Source: a bacterium | GTDB lineage: Bacteria; Patescibacteriota; Minisyncoccia; Minisyncoccales; JANBVM01 | Length of the DNA stretch: 35,816 nt | Assembly: GCA_030665965.1 (NCBI GenBank) | Contig: DAOUYT010000004.1 | Coordinates: 1-35,816, forward strand | Direction: 5' to 3' | Shown: positions 24,242 to 32,636 of the stretch, piece after piece | Layout of the letters: each line of letters starts with the position of its first letter | Numbering within the stretch: the stretch's first letter is position 1 | Position numbers and translations under genes: made by a program | The notes under the pieces: generated by a model | What the model saw: only the letters and a program-made list of their open reading frames with translations | Databases searched by the model: none | What the model was told of the DNA's origin: nothing

Positions 24242-25033
24242 ATGAGGAAAAAAGCATCATCAAGAAAATTATTAACAAAGAAAAGGCCTGAAAAAAGCTT
24301 GCTTTTGTCTTTTAAAAAAAGAGCAGGCAGGTCTAGTTCAGGCAGGATAAGTGTTCGTCATAGAGGAGGAGGGGTTAAAAGGCTCTATCGGATTATAGAT
24401 TTTGGTCAGGAAAAATTAGACATTAAAGGAAAGGTTGTGTCTTTGGAATATGATCCAAACAGAACTGCTTTTCTGGCCCTGATTGAGTATGAAGAAGGTC
24501 AGAAAGGATATATTTTAGCCCCTGTTGGTCTAAAGGTAGATGATGAAATAATTTGTTCAGAAAAGGCAAAGGTTGAGACTGGAAACAGGATGAAATTAAA
24601 GAATATTCCGGTGGGAACCCAGGTCTATAACATTGAATTAGAATTTAATAGAGGAGGAAAGATGGTAAGGTCAGCAGGTACCTCAGCCAGGATTTTAGCT
24701 CACGAAGGAGGTTATACCCATTTAAAGATGCCATCCAGGGAAGTGAGAAAAGTTTTTACAGATTGTTTTGCTTCCATAGGTCAGGTTTCCCATCCTGAGA
24801 AGAGATTTGAAAAAATAGGAAAGGCAGGAAGGAAAAGACTGAAAGGCTGGAGGCCAACTGTCAGGGGAACAGCGATGAGTCCCCCAGACCATCCCCACGG
24901 AGGAGGATCAGGCAAGAGTCCCATTGGAATGAAGTATCCCAAGACTCCCTGGGGCAAACCCGCTCTTGGGAAGAGAACAAGAAGAAAGAAATGGACAGAT
25001 AAATTAATTATTAAACGAAGAAAAAAGAAATAA
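24242..25033 (+). CDS. rplB: 50S ribosomal protein L2
   Basis: The 263-residue protein has [33 protein letters not shown] and the C-terminal [17 protein letters not shown], whose His is important for peptidyl transfer. The N-terminus is shorter than usual; the KYKPTTPGRR-type opening is missing. ATG at 24242 (MRKKASSRK) is preferred over a TTG at 24221 that would add a hydrophobic, unlikely start. Confidence 0.96.
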   Translation: MRKKASSRKLLTKKRPEKSLLLSFKKRAGRSSSGRISVRHRGGGVKRLYRIIDFGQEKLDIKGKVVSLEYDPNRTAFLALIEYEEGQKGYILAPVGLKVDDEIICSEKAKVETGNRMKLKNIPVGTQVYNIELEFNRGGKMVRSAGTSARILAHEGGYTHLKMPSREVRKVFTDCFASIGQVSHPEKRFEKIGKAGRKRLKGWRPTVRGTAMSPPDHPHGGGSGKSPIGMKYPKTPWGKPALGKRTRRKKWTDKLIIKRRKKK

Positions 25034-25034
25034 T

Positions 25035-25319
25035 ATGGCAAGGAGTCTTAAAAAAGGTCCATACATTGATCCAAGGGTATTGAGAAGAATGAAGAAATTA
25101 AAAGGCGACAAGAAAGAACCCATTAAGACATGGGCAAGGAGTTGTGTCATTAGTCCAGAAATGATAGGTTACACTTTCTTGGTTCATAATGGAAAGGAAT
25201 TCATTTCTGTAAAGATTAATGACAGCATGGTTGGCCACAAGCTTGGTGAGTTTTCTCCTACCACTAAGTTCTCAAGACACGGTGGAAAAATGCAGAGAGA
25301 TATAGAGAAAAAAAGGTAG
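25035..25319 (+). CDS. rpsS: 30S ribosomal protein S19
   Basis: The 94-residue protein starts [19 protein letters not shown] and contains [15 protein letters not shown] and [16 protein letters not shown]. It forms the 30S head with S13. It starts 1 base after L2 and ends with TAG. Confidence 0.97.
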   Translation: MARSLKKGPYIDPRVLRRMKKLKGDKKEPIKTWARSCVISPEMIGYTFLVHNGKEFISVKINDSMVGHKLGEFSPTTKFSRHGGKMQRDIEKKR

Positions 25320-25371
25320 ATGAAGAACAGCAGAAAAATAGTGTTTGTTAAGATATATAATCTTTATTAAT

Positions 25372-25929
25372 ATGATTTCAACTGCTAAACTAAGTTATTT
25401 AAGGATTAGCCCCCGGAAAGTAAGATTGGTTGCTGATTTAATTCGGGGAGAAAAAGTTGAGAAAGCTCAGACTGTTTTGAATTTTACCCGGAAAAAAGCT
25501 GCCCTGCCTTTATTAAAGCTGTTGAGACAAGCTGTAGCCAATGCCAAGAATAAATATTTAAAGATAGATGAAAAAAATCTTTACATCTCCAAGATTCTTG
25601 TTAATGAAGGGACAAAAAATAAAAGGACTTTTCCCCGGGCTCGGGGAAGAGCAGACATTATTCAGAAGAAAAGCTCTCATATCACAATTGTATTGGATGA
25701 GATTGAGAAAAAGCCGGAAAAGAAAAGATTGAAAGCTGCTGCCAGAAAGAGAAAAAAGAAGTTAAAAGAAAAGGCAGCTGAGATTGAGAAAAAAGAAGGT
25801 GAGGAAAGATTAAGAACAGAAGAACCAAAAGCCTTTAAAGAAAAAATAAAGAGAAGACAAGAGATAAAGAGAGCCAGGACAAAGACAGGAAAAGGATTAA
25901 GAAGGTTTTTTAGAAGAAAAGCTTTTTAA
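25372..25929 (+). CDS. rplV: 50S ribosomal protein L22 with C-terminal extension
   Basis: The L22 core is in the first 110 residues: LRISPRKVRLVADLIRG, then the exit-tunnel hairpin with RARGRAD, and SSHITIVLDE. A highly basic, probably helical tail of about 75 residues follows, rich in Lys, Glu and Arg, giving 185 residues rather than about 112. The tail would project from the tunnel exit. ATG at 25372 fits the family; an ATG-less extension from 25345 does not. Confidence 0.95.
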   Translation: MISTAKLSYLRISPRKVRLVADLIRGEKVEKAQTVLNFTRKKAALPLLKLLRQAVANAKNKYLKIDEKNLYISKILVNEGTKNKRTFPRARGRADIIQKKSSHITIVLDEIEKKPEKKRLKAAARKRKKKLKEKAAEIEKKEGEERLRTEEPKAFKEKIKRRQEIKRARTKTGKGLRRFFRRKAF

Positions 25930-25944
25930 ACCCAAAATAATAAT

Positions 25945-26580
25945 ATGTCACACAAGGTTCAACCAAAAGCATTCAGAATAAGAAGAATAGAAGACTGGGA
26001 TTCCAGGGGATTTTACGAAAAGAAATTCAGCTCATATTTAGAGGAGGATTTTAAGATTAGGGAATTTCTTGAAAAGAAGACGAAAAGGTTTGGAGTAGGA
26101 AGAATTGTGATAGAGAGATCTGCTGGTAAAATAAATATTATAATTTTTACTGCCAGACCTGGTTTAATCATTGGTCGGGGAGGAGAGGAAATTGACAGAT
26201 TAAGGAGAGAGCTGCAGCAAAAAATCTTAAAAAAGAAGTCAGGATTAAATGTTGAGATTAGAGAGATTAAAAACCCCTGGAGTTGTGCTTCTTTGGTTGT
26301 TCAATGGATAGCTGTCCAGATTGAAAAAAGAATGTCTTACAGGAGAGTTTTAAAAAGAGCTTTAGCTAAAGTCATAAGCCAGAGAGATGTAAAAGGAGCA
26401 AGGGTTGAGGTGTCTGGCAGATTGAATGGAATTAGTATTGCTAGGAGAGAATGGTTAAAACAAGGTTTGCTTCCAAGACAGACCTTGAGGGCTGACATTG
26501 ATTATGCCCAGGGTACGGCTTTTTGCAGCTATGGGGCTGTAGGAATAAAGGTTTGGATATATAAAGGAGAGAAATTTTAA
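25945..26580 (+). CDS. rpsC: 30S ribosomal protein S3
   Basis: The 211-residue protein begins MSHKVQPKAFRI and has the KH-domain motif ARPGLIIGRGGEEIDRLR (about residues 70-87) and the C-terminal domain with GARVEVSGRLNGISIARREWLKQG. S3 helps form the mRNA entry site. It is slightly shorter than average at its C-terminus. L16 starts 14 bases later. Confidence 0.96.
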   Translation: MSHKVQPKAFRIRRIEDWDSRGFYEKKFSSYLEEDFKIREFLEKKTKRFGVGRIVIERSAGKINIIIFTARPGLIIGRGGEEIDRLRRELQQKILKKKSGLNVEIREIKNPWSCASLVVQWIAVQIEKRMSYRRVLKRALAKVISQRDVKGARVEVSGRLNGISIARREWLKQGLLPRQTLRADIDYAQGTAFCSYGAVGIKVWIYKGEKF

Positions 26581-26594
26581 CATCAGATTAGAGC

Positions 26595-27005
26595 ATGGCC
26601 ATATTGCAGCCCAGAAAACTTAAATACCAGAAAAGATTCACAGGAAGGTCAAAAGGTCTTTCCACCAGAGGGACTAAGCTTGTCTTCGGTTCCTATGGAT
26701 TGAAATGCTTGGAAACTAAGTGGATTACTGCCAGATAGATTGAAGCTGCCAGAAAGGCAATCATGAGATATTTGAAAAAAGGAGGAAAGCTATGGATTAG
26801 AATTTTTCCTGACAAACCTGTTACGTCCAAGGGTGTGGAGTTTTCAATGGGAGGAGGAAAGGGTTCTTTTTCTCATTATGTTTATCCCATAAAGCCAGGA
26901 AGAATCATTTTTGAATTAGAAGGGGTGAAAGAAGAGATAACTGAGAAAGCCTTTAGAAAGGCATCAGATAAATTACCGGTTAAAACTAAAATGATTAAAA
27001 AGTAA
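26595..27005 (+). CDS. rplP: 50S ribosomal protein L16, interrupted by in-frame TAG
   Basis: The frame from ATG 26595 encodes L16: [19 protein letters not shown] near the start, [17 protein letters not shown] at residues 31-47, and after the interruption [31 protein letters not shown] and SDKLPVKTK. Codon 48 (26736-26738) is TAG where the family has the invariant Gln of TARQIEAARR; CAG to TAG is one transition. The total is 137 codons, normal length, with no frameshift. A restart at ATG 26763 would lack the first 56 residues. L16 organises the A-site tRNA region of the 50S subunit and is essential or nearly so in bacteria, so either the TAG is read through, a second copy exists, or this is an error in the sequence. 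Confidence 0.9.
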
Positions 27006-27188
27006 ATGAAAGCAACTCAATTGCGGAAAAAATCAAAATCAGATTTGAAGAAGATTCTTCAGGATTCAAGGGAGCGATTGCGGGTTTTACGTTTTGATTT
27101 AGCCGAGGGAAAGGTTAAAAATATCAGGGAAGTTCGAAAAGTAAAAAGGGGTATTGCCAGAATACTGACATTATTAAAAGAGATATAA
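27006..27188 (+). CDS. rpmC: 50S ribosomal protein L29
   Basis: The 60-residue helical protein starts directly after the L16 stop. It has LRKKSKSDLKKIL, RERLRVLRFDLAEGKVKNIREVRKVKRGIARILT, the L29 signature. It sits near the tunnel exit beside L23. Translation is probably coupled to L16, so a stop at L16 codon 48 might also lower L29. Confidence 0.93.
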   Translation: MKATQLRKKSKSDLKKILQDSRERLRVLRFDLAEGKVKNIREVRKVKRGIARILTLLKEI

Positions 27189-27211
27189 TAAGAAATTAAT
27201 TATATTAATTT

Positions 27212-27445
27212 ATGCCAAAAAAACAGTTGAAAGGTGTAGTTATTTCAGACAAGATGCAAAAAACAGTTGTTATTGAGGTGGAAAGAATAAAAAAGCATCC
27301 AAAATACAAGAGGAGATACAAGGTTCATAAAAAGTACAAAGCCCATGATGAAAAGGAAGAGTATAAGATAGGGGATAAGGTTATAATCCAGGAATGCAGA
27401 CCCATGAGCAGGGATAAGAGGTGGAGGGTTATTGGCAAGATATAA
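27212..27445 (+). CDS. rpsQ: 30S ribosomal protein S17
   Basis: The 77-residue protein has LKGVVISDKMQKTVVIEVER, KYKRRYKVHKKYKAHDE and GDKVIIQECRPMSRDKRWRV, the OB-fold S17 pattern. It binds 16S rRNA early in assembly. It follows L29 by 23 bases. Confidence 0.96.
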   Translation: MPKKQLKGVVISDKMQKTVVIEVERIKKHPKYKRRYKVHKKYKAHDEKEEYKIGDKVIIQECRPMSRDKRWRVIGKI

Positions 27446-27473
27446 AGAATAGATAAATCTTTAATTTTTAAAA

Positions 27474-27845
27474 ATGATTCAACTACGTTCAATAGTAAAA
27501 GTAGCAGATAACAGCGGAGCAAAGGTCATTCAATGCATCCATGTTTTAGGTGGCACCAGAAAACGTTATGCTAGAATCGGGGATATTATTGTGGGAACAG
27601 TAAAGGTGGTTGAGCCCAGAAGGGAAGTTAAAAAACATGAAGTGACAAGAGCCTTGATTATACGTCAGAGAAAGGAGCTCAGGAGGCCTGATGGTTCCTA
27701 TATTCGATTTGATGATAATGCCTGTGTTGTTCTGGAAGGTAAGACAAAGAATCCAAGAGGAGGAAGGATATTTGGTCCTGTGGCCAGAGAAATAAAAGAA
27801 AAAGGGTTTGAAAAAGTAGCATCTTTGGCTAAAGAATTAGTATGA
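27474..27845 (+). CDS. rplN: 50S ribosomal protein L14
   Basis: The 123-residue protein begins MIQLRSIVKVADNSGAKVIQCI and has RYARIGDIIVGTVK and the GRIFGPVAREI end. L14 lies at the subunit interface. Its end overlaps the L24 start by 4 bases (ATGA), which suggests translational coupling. Confidence 0.97.
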   Translation: MIQLRSIVKVADNSGAKVIQCIHVLGGTRKRYARIGDIIVGTVKVVEPRREVKKHEVTRALIIRQRKELRRPDGSYIRFDDNACVVLEGKTKNPRGGRIFGPVAREIKEKGFEKVASLAKELV

Positions 27846-28147
27846 AGATTAAAAAGGGAGATACAATTTTAATTATTTCAGGGAAATATCGGGGTAAAAA
27901 AGGTAAGATTTTAAAAGCCTTTCCCAAACAAGGAAGGATTATGATTGAAGGAATAAATTTGGTAAAAAAACACCAGAAACCCAAGAAAACAGGAGAGAAG
28001 GGTCAAATTATTGAGATACCCGCTCCCATCGATGTTTCAAATGTCAAATTAATCTGTCCTAAATGCACAAAGGCAACGAGGGTGGCTTATAAAATCATAA
28101 ATGATAGAAAATACCGTATTTGTAAAAAATGCGGCAAAGAAGTATGA
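27842..28147 (+). CDS. rplX: 50S ribosomal protein L24
   Basis: The 101-residue protein has the KOW motif (KKGDTILIISGKYRGKKGKILK) and INLVKKHQKPKK. Its C-terminal part contains ICPKCTKATRV and RICKKCGKEV, two Cys-x2-Cys pairs that probably bind zinc, as in many bacterial L24 proteins. L24 starts 50S assembly. Overlaps of 4 bases exist with both L14 and L5. Confidence 0.96.
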   Translation: MKIKKGDTILIISGKYRGKKGKILKAFPKQGRIMIEGINLVKKHQKPKKTGEKGQIIEIPAPIDVSNVKLICPKCTKATRVAYKIINDRKYRICKKCGKEV

Positions 28148-28701
28148 TTCCTTTAACTGAAAAATACAAAAAAGAAGTGATTCCCGGCATGATGAAGAAA
28201 TTCGGTTACAAGAACAGGATGGCTGTTCCGAAAATTGAAAAAGTGGTGATAAATACAGGTTTGGGAAAATTGATTTCTGAAAAGACTTCTGATGAGAGAA
28301 AAAAGATTTTAAAGAGCACTTCCAATGATTTGTCTATCATTACTGGTCAACATCCTGTTATAACCAAGGCCAGAAAATCAATTTCTGGGTTTAAAATCCG
28401 TAAAGGTTCACCAGTGGGAATAGCAGTTGTCTTGAGGAAAAAAAGGATGTTTGATTTTCTTGAAAGATTGATTCACATAACCTTACCCCGTTCCAGGGAT
28501 TTTTCAGGAATAAAACCTGATTCTTTTGATAAAAGGGGAAACTTAACCATGGCTATAAAAGAACACATTTCCTTTTCTGAGATTTTACCCGAGAAAGCCA
28601 GGAGAATCTTTAGTTTAGAAATAACAGTGGTTACTTCCACTCAAAATCGGGAAGAGGGAATTGAGTTGTTGAGATTAATGGGATTTCCCATAAAGCATTA
28701 G
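28144..28701 (+). CDS. rplE: 50S ribosomal protein L5
   Basis: The 185-residue protein has NRMAVPKIEKVVINTGLG, TGQHPVITKARKSISGFKIRKG and LPRSRDFSGI. L5 carries 5S rRNA and touches the P-site tRNA. ATG 28144 overlaps the L24 stop (ATGA); an earlier in-frame start at 28129 would overlap L24 further and is not needed. Confidence 0.96.
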   Translation: MIPLTEKYKKEVIPGMMKKFGYKNRMAVPKIEKVVINTGLGKLISEKTSDERKKILKSTSNDLSIITGQHPVITKARKSISGFKIRKGSPVGIAVVLRKKRMFDFLERLIHITLPRSRDFSGIKPDSFDKRGNLTMAIKEHISFSEILPEKARRIFSLEITVVTSTQNREEGIELLRLMGFPIKH

Positions 28702-28736
28702 GTTCAATTTATTATTTATCTAAATCATTAATGTAA

Positions 28737-28922
28737 ATGTCTACCAAAACCCAAATCGTCAAAGCAAAGAAGAAACCAAAATTTAAAACACGAATTGTTC
28801 GACGTTGTTTTAGATGTGGAAGGAAAAGGGGATATATGAGAAAGTTTGGATTGTGCAGGATTTGTTTTAGAGAAATGGCAAATAAAGGTCTGATTCCCGG
28901 GGTTAAAAAGAGCAGTTGGTAG
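28737..28922 (+). CDS. rpsZ: 30S ribosomal protein S14, zinc-binding type
   Basis: The 61-residue protein has [23 protein letters not shown], the Cys-x2-Cys...Cys-x2-Cys zinc site of the short S14 type, and the C-terminal [12 protein letters not shown]. It binds the 30S head. The stop is TAG after the conserved final Trp, showing that TAG is used as a true stop here. Confidence 0.97.
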   Translation: MSTKTQIVKAKKKPKFKTRIVRRCFRCGRKRGYMRKFGLCRICFREMANKGLIPGVKKSSW

Positions 28923-28969
28923 TTTGTATATAGAGAAACTTTTTAAAATATTAATTATTAATTAAAACA

Positions 28970-29356
28970 ATGGACCCAATAGCTGATATGTTAACATCAA
29001 TTAGGAATGCCCAGGCTGTTTCCAAAGAAACAGTTGAGGTTCCTTTTTCCAAATTAAAGTTTGGAATTGTTAAAATTCTGGAAAAGGAAGGCTTTATTGA
29101 AAAGATTGAGAAAAAGGGCAGGGGGGTTAAAAAAATAATAGAGATTAAACTGAAATATGAGGACAAGAAATCTGCCATATCTTATTTAAAAAGAATCTCC
29201 AAGCCAGGCCAGAGGATTTATTTTAAAAGCCAGGGGTTGAAGCCTGTAAGGAGCGGTTATGGAATTACCATTATTTCAACTTCAAAAGGTCTAATGACAG
29301 GCAGAGAAGCCAAGAAAAAGAAAATAGGAGGGGAGGTATTGTGTCAGGTTTGGTAA
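28970..29356 (+). CDS. rpsH: 30S ribosomal protein S8
   Basis: The 128-residue protein starts MDPIADMLTSIRNAQAV and has SKPGQRIYFKS and ISTSKGLMTGREAKKKKIGGEVLC, the S8 C-terminal RNA-binding signature. In E. coli S8 represses the spc operon. It lies 47 bases after S14. Confidence 0.97.
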   Translation: MDPIADMLTSIRNAQAVSKETVEVPFSKLKFGIVKILEKEGFIEKIEKKGRGVKKIIEIKLKYEDKKSAISYLKRISKPGQRIYFKSQGLKPVRSGYGITIISTSKGLMTGREAKKKKIGGEVLCQVW

Positions 29357-29386
29357 AATGGGAAATCTTAAATTTTAACTATTATT

Positions 29387-29941
29387 ATGAGTCGTATAGG
29401 TAAAAAACCAATTGAAATACCAGAAGGGGTTGAGGTGAAAATAGAGAATGGGAATGTAACAATAAAGGGTCCCAAAGGCGAACTTTTCCAAGGAGTCAGA
29501 CCTGAGATTGGGGTTGAGGTTAAAGAAGGAAAAATCTTTGTTTTGCCAAAGGTGAGCACTAAAAAAACCAAAGCTTTTTGGGGTTTGACCCGGGCCCTTC
29601 TGGCCAACATGGTAAAAGGAGTTGTTGAAGGCTACCAAAAGAAATTAGAAATACGTGGCCTGGGTTATAAAGCCAAACTGGAAGGGGAAGATTTAGTTCT
29701 GCAGGTTGGTTTTACTCATCCTGTTAAGTTAAAGATTCCAGAAGATATTAAGATTTTAGTGGAAAAAAATATAATTACTGTTTCAGGAATTAATAAAGAG
29801 CGGGTGGGTTTAATAGCATCAAAGATAAGAAAGGTAAAACGCCCTGAACCATATAAGGGAAAGGGAATCAGGTATTTAGGTGAGCAGGTCAGGAGAAAGG
29901 CGGGAAAGAAGGTGGTAACAGGAGGGATAGCCGAAAAATAG
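29387..29941 (+). CDS. rplF: 50S ribosomal protein L6
   Basis: The 184-residue protein begins MSRIGKKPIEIPEGVEV and has GLTRALLANMVKGVVEGY and the C-terminal PEPYKGKGIRYLGEQVRRKAGK. L6 lies near the GTPase centre. The stop is TAG. Confidence 0.97.
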   Translation: MSRIGKKPIEIPEGVEVKIENGNVTIKGPKGELFQGVRPEIGVEVKEGKIFVLPKVSTKKTKAFWGLTRALLANMVKGVVEGYQKKLEIRGLGYKAKLEGEDLVLQVGFTHPVKLKIPEDIKILVEKNIITVSGINKERVGLIASKIRKVKRPEPYKGKGIRYLGEQVRRKAGKKVVTGGIAEK

Positions 29942-29971
29942 GTTCTTAAATCAACAAGAAGATAATTTATT

Positions 29972-30370
29972 ATGAATGTAAAGGAAAAACAAAAGAAAAG
30001 ACACAGGCGGCACAAAAGAGTAAGGGGTAAGATTTTTGGAACCAATAAGAGGCCCCGGCTTTGTGTTTTTCGTTCCAGTAAACATATCTACGCCCAACTG
30101 ATTAACGATGAGAAAGGTAAGACATTGGCTTCAGCCAGTGACTTAAAATTAAAACCAATGAAAAAAAAGAAACAAGCAGGAAAGAAAAAAAAGGAAGAAA
30201 AAGTATTTTCCAATAAGTCAGCCCTGGGTTTTGAGGTGGGAAAATTAATTGCCCAAAAAGCCAAGGATTTGAAGATTAAAAGCATTGTTTTTGACAAAGG
30301 AGGATATAAATACCATGGAAGGGTAAAGGCCTTGGCAGAGGGAGCCAGGCTAGGAGGATTAAAGTTTTAA
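29972..30370 (+). CDS. rplR: 50S ribosomal protein L18 with lysine-rich insertion
   Basis: The 132-residue protein has [33 protein letters not shown] and [20 protein letters not shown]. Between about residues 58 and 80 it carries an extra run rich in lysine ([16 protein letters not shown]), which explains its length over the usual 115-120. L18 binds 5S rRNA with L5. Confidence 0.95.
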   Translation: MNVKEKQKKRHRRHKRVRGKIFGTNKRPRLCVFRSSKHIYAQLINDEKGKTLASASDLKLKPMKKKKQAGKKKKEEKVFSNKSALGFEVGKLIAQKAKDLKIKSIVFDKGGYKYHGRVKALAEGARLGGLKF

Positions 30371-30386
30371 ACCTTAGACAAATAAA

Positions 30387-30863
30387 ATGCAGCGTAAAAG
30401 ATTTAATCGTTATAAAGAGAAAAAGGATGAGTTTGAATCAAAACTCTTGGATTTGGCCAGGGTTTCTCATACCAGGGAAGGAGGTAAAAGATTAAGGTTC
30501 AGGGCAGTGATGGTGGTAGGGGACAAGAAAGGAAAGGTGGGAGTAGGAGTAGCTTCTGGTCGGGATGTTGCCAAAGCCATTGAAAAAGCAACAAGATTGT
30601 CCAAAAAGAATTTGATTGAGGTATTGATAATAAAAGATACCATTCCCCATCAGGTTGAAGCTAAATTTGGAGCAGCTAAAGTGCTTTTAAAACCCCAGAG
30701 AAAGGGAAGGGGTTTGGTGGCCGGGGGAACGGTGCGTATTATCTGCACGTTAGCTGGAATAAAAAATATATCTTCTAAGGTCTTGGGAGCAACGGGCAAC
30801 AAACTGAACAATGCCAGAGCAATGATAAAGGCATTGAAACAATTAAAACAGAAAAACATATAA
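30387..30863 (+). CDS. rpsE: 30S ribosomal protein S5
   Basis: The 158-residue protein has LLDLARVSHTREGGKRLRFRAVMVVGDKKG, VGVASGRDVAKAIEKAT and GATGNKLNNARAMIKALK. S5 helps decoding accuracy and mRNA unwinding. L15 follows after 24 bases; there is no L30 gene in between. Confidence 0.97.
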   Translation: MQRKRFNRYKEKKDEFESKLLDLARVSHTREGGKRLRFRAVMVVGDKKGKVGVGVASGRDVAKAIEKATRLSKKNLIEVLIIKDTIPHQVEAKFGAAKVLLKPQRKGRGLVAGGTVRIICTLAGIKNISSKVLGATGNKLNNARAMIKALKQLKQKNI

Positions 30864-30887
30864 TATTATTAATCTTGGATTATTTCC

Positions 30888-31322
30888 ATGGAATTGCACG
30901 AATTAAAACCAATCCATAAAAGGAAGAAGCCCAAACGGATAGGACGGGGCGGAAAAAGGGGTACTTATTGCGGACGGGGGATAAAGGGACAAAAAACAAG
31001 GGCAGGCCGCAAAATGGTGCCTCCCATCCGGCAGTTGATCAAAAAATACCCAAAGCTGAGAGGGTACCGTTTTAAGTCAAGAAAGCTGAAGCCAGCAATA
31101 ATTAATATTGGGGTTTTGGAGAAAAACTTTAAGAAAGGAGAATTGGTTTCTCCCTTGGTCTTGCTTAAAAAGAAATTGATTCGTAAAATAAAAGGGAGGG
31201 GGCCTGAGGTAAAAATCTTGGGAATGGGCAGGTTGACCAAAAAATTAACGGTTCAAGGATGCCTAGTTTCAAAATCAGCTAAAGAGAAAATTGAGAAAGC
31301 AAGAGGAGTTGTTAAACAATAA
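30888..31322 (+). CDS. rplO: 50S ribosomal protein L15
   Basis: The 144-residue protein begins MELHELKPIHKRKKPKRIGRGGKRGTYCGRG and contains KGQKTRAG and LGMGRLTKKLTVQG. L15 is a late-assembly 23S rRNA-binding protein. It is followed by SecY after 6 bases. Confidence 0.96.
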   Translation: MELHELKPIHKRKKPKRIGRGGKRGTYCGRGIKGQKTRAGRKMVPPIRQLIKKYPKLRGYRFKSRKLKPAIINIGVLEKNFKKGELVSPLVLLKKKLIRKIKGRGPEVKILGMGRLTKKLTVQGCLVSKSAKEKIEKARGVVKQ

Positions 31323-31328
31323 ATAATC

Positions 31329-32606
31329 ATGTGGTATAACAACGTCATTCAAATATTTAAAATAAGAGAATTGCGAAATAAGATTCTTTTTGTTCTGGGT
31401 ATTTTTGCCATGGTGCGGGTGATGGCCAATATCCCTATCCCAGGCATTAATATTGAGAATCTAAAGGAAATCTTTGAACAATTCCAGGTCCTGGGTCTTT
31501 TGAATATCTTTACAGGCGGTGCCTTAGAGAGGATGTCCATTATTATGCTGGGTTTAGGTCCCTACATTACAGCTACCATAATCTTGCAATTGTTGACAAT
31601 GATTTTTCCCCAACTGGAAGAAATGTATAAGGAAGAAGGGGAAGCAGGCAAAAGGAAATTTGAACAGTATGGAAGGATTCTAACCCTTCCCCTGGCTTTT
31701 CTTCAAGCTTTTGCAATGCTCAGTCTGTTCACCAGGCAGGGGGTAATTGGAGAGCTTGGTTTCCTTGCTAAAATCAGTGCCATTATTACTGTCACAGCTG
31801 GAAGTTTCTTGTTGATGTGGCTGGGAGAATTGATTTCAGAAAAAGGTATTGGAAATGGCGTTTCTTTATTAATATTTGCTGGAATCATTGCTGGTTTTCC
31901 CAGAAATGTAGGCCAGCTTATATTTACCTTTGAAGCTTCAATGATTCTTTCTTATCTTATTTTCTTTTTAATGTCTCTGCTCATTATTGCAGGGGTTACC
32001 GTGGTTAATGAAGCCAGGAGAAACATCCCGGTTTCTTACGCAAAAAGGGTGAGGGGAAGGATGGTTTATGGGGGGGCTTCCACTTATCTGCCCTTAAGCG
32101 TTAATCCAGCAGGAGTAATTCCCATTATCTTTGCCCTGTCTATTTTGACCTTTCCTTCCATGATTGCTAATTTTTTGACCGGTTCTGAGGGTTTCTTGGG
32201 AGGAGTTGCCCAAACCATTTTGAATATTTTTAATAATACCTGGATTTACGGAGGCCTGTATTTTCTTTTAATCTTTCTTTTCACTTATTTTTACACCCTT
32301 ATTACCTTTGAGCCAGATTCAATTGCAGAGAACCTAAAGAAAATGGGTGGTTTTGTTCCTGGTATCAGGCCAGGAAAATCCACTGCTCATTTCTTGAATT
32401 TTATCTTAAACCGGATTCTGCCTTTCGGAGCTTTATTCTTGGCTTCAATTGCTTTAATGCCCTCTATTGTTCAGTCCATAACAAACATCACTGTTTTCAG
32501 TTTTTTAATTGGAGGGACATCACTCATCATTATTGTTTCAGTGGTTTTAGAGACAATAAGGCAGATCCAGTCTCAATTAGAAATGAGGGAATATGAATCA
32601 TTCTAA
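31329..32606 (+). CDS. secY: Preprotein translocase channel SecY
   Basis: The 425-residue membrane protein has ten predicted helices. Signatures include VRVMANIPIPGIN, LGLGPYITATIILQLL, EKGIGNGVSLLIFAGI, PVSYAKRVRGRMVYGG, VNPAGVIPIIFALS and MGGFVPGIRPGKST. It forms the Sec channel with SecE and SecG. The gene is in its normal place at the end of the spc operon, followed after 30 bases by adenylate kinase. Confidence 0.98.
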   Translation: MWYNNVIQIFKIRELRNKILFVLGIFAMVRVMANIPIPGINIENLKEIFEQFQVLGLLNIFTGGALERMSIIMLGLGPYITATIILQLLTMIFPQLEEMYKEEGEAGKRKFEQYGRILTLPLAFLQAFAMLSLFTRQGVIGELGFLAKISAIITVTAGSFLLMWLGELISEKGIGNGVSLLIFAGIIAGFPRNVGQLIFTFEASMILSYLIFFLMSLLIIAGVTVVNEARRNIPVSYAKRVRGRMVYGGASTYLPLSVNPAGVIPIIFALSILTFPSMIANFLTGSEGFLGGVAQTILNIFNNTWIYGGLYFLLIFLFTYFYTLITFEPDSIAENLKKMGGFVPGIRPGKSTAHFLNFILNRILPFGALFLASIALMPSIVQSITNITVFSFLIGGTSLIIIVSVVLETIRQIQSQLEMREYESF

Positions 32607-32636
32607 TTTTATTTCTTGAGTTAAAACAAATTCAAT

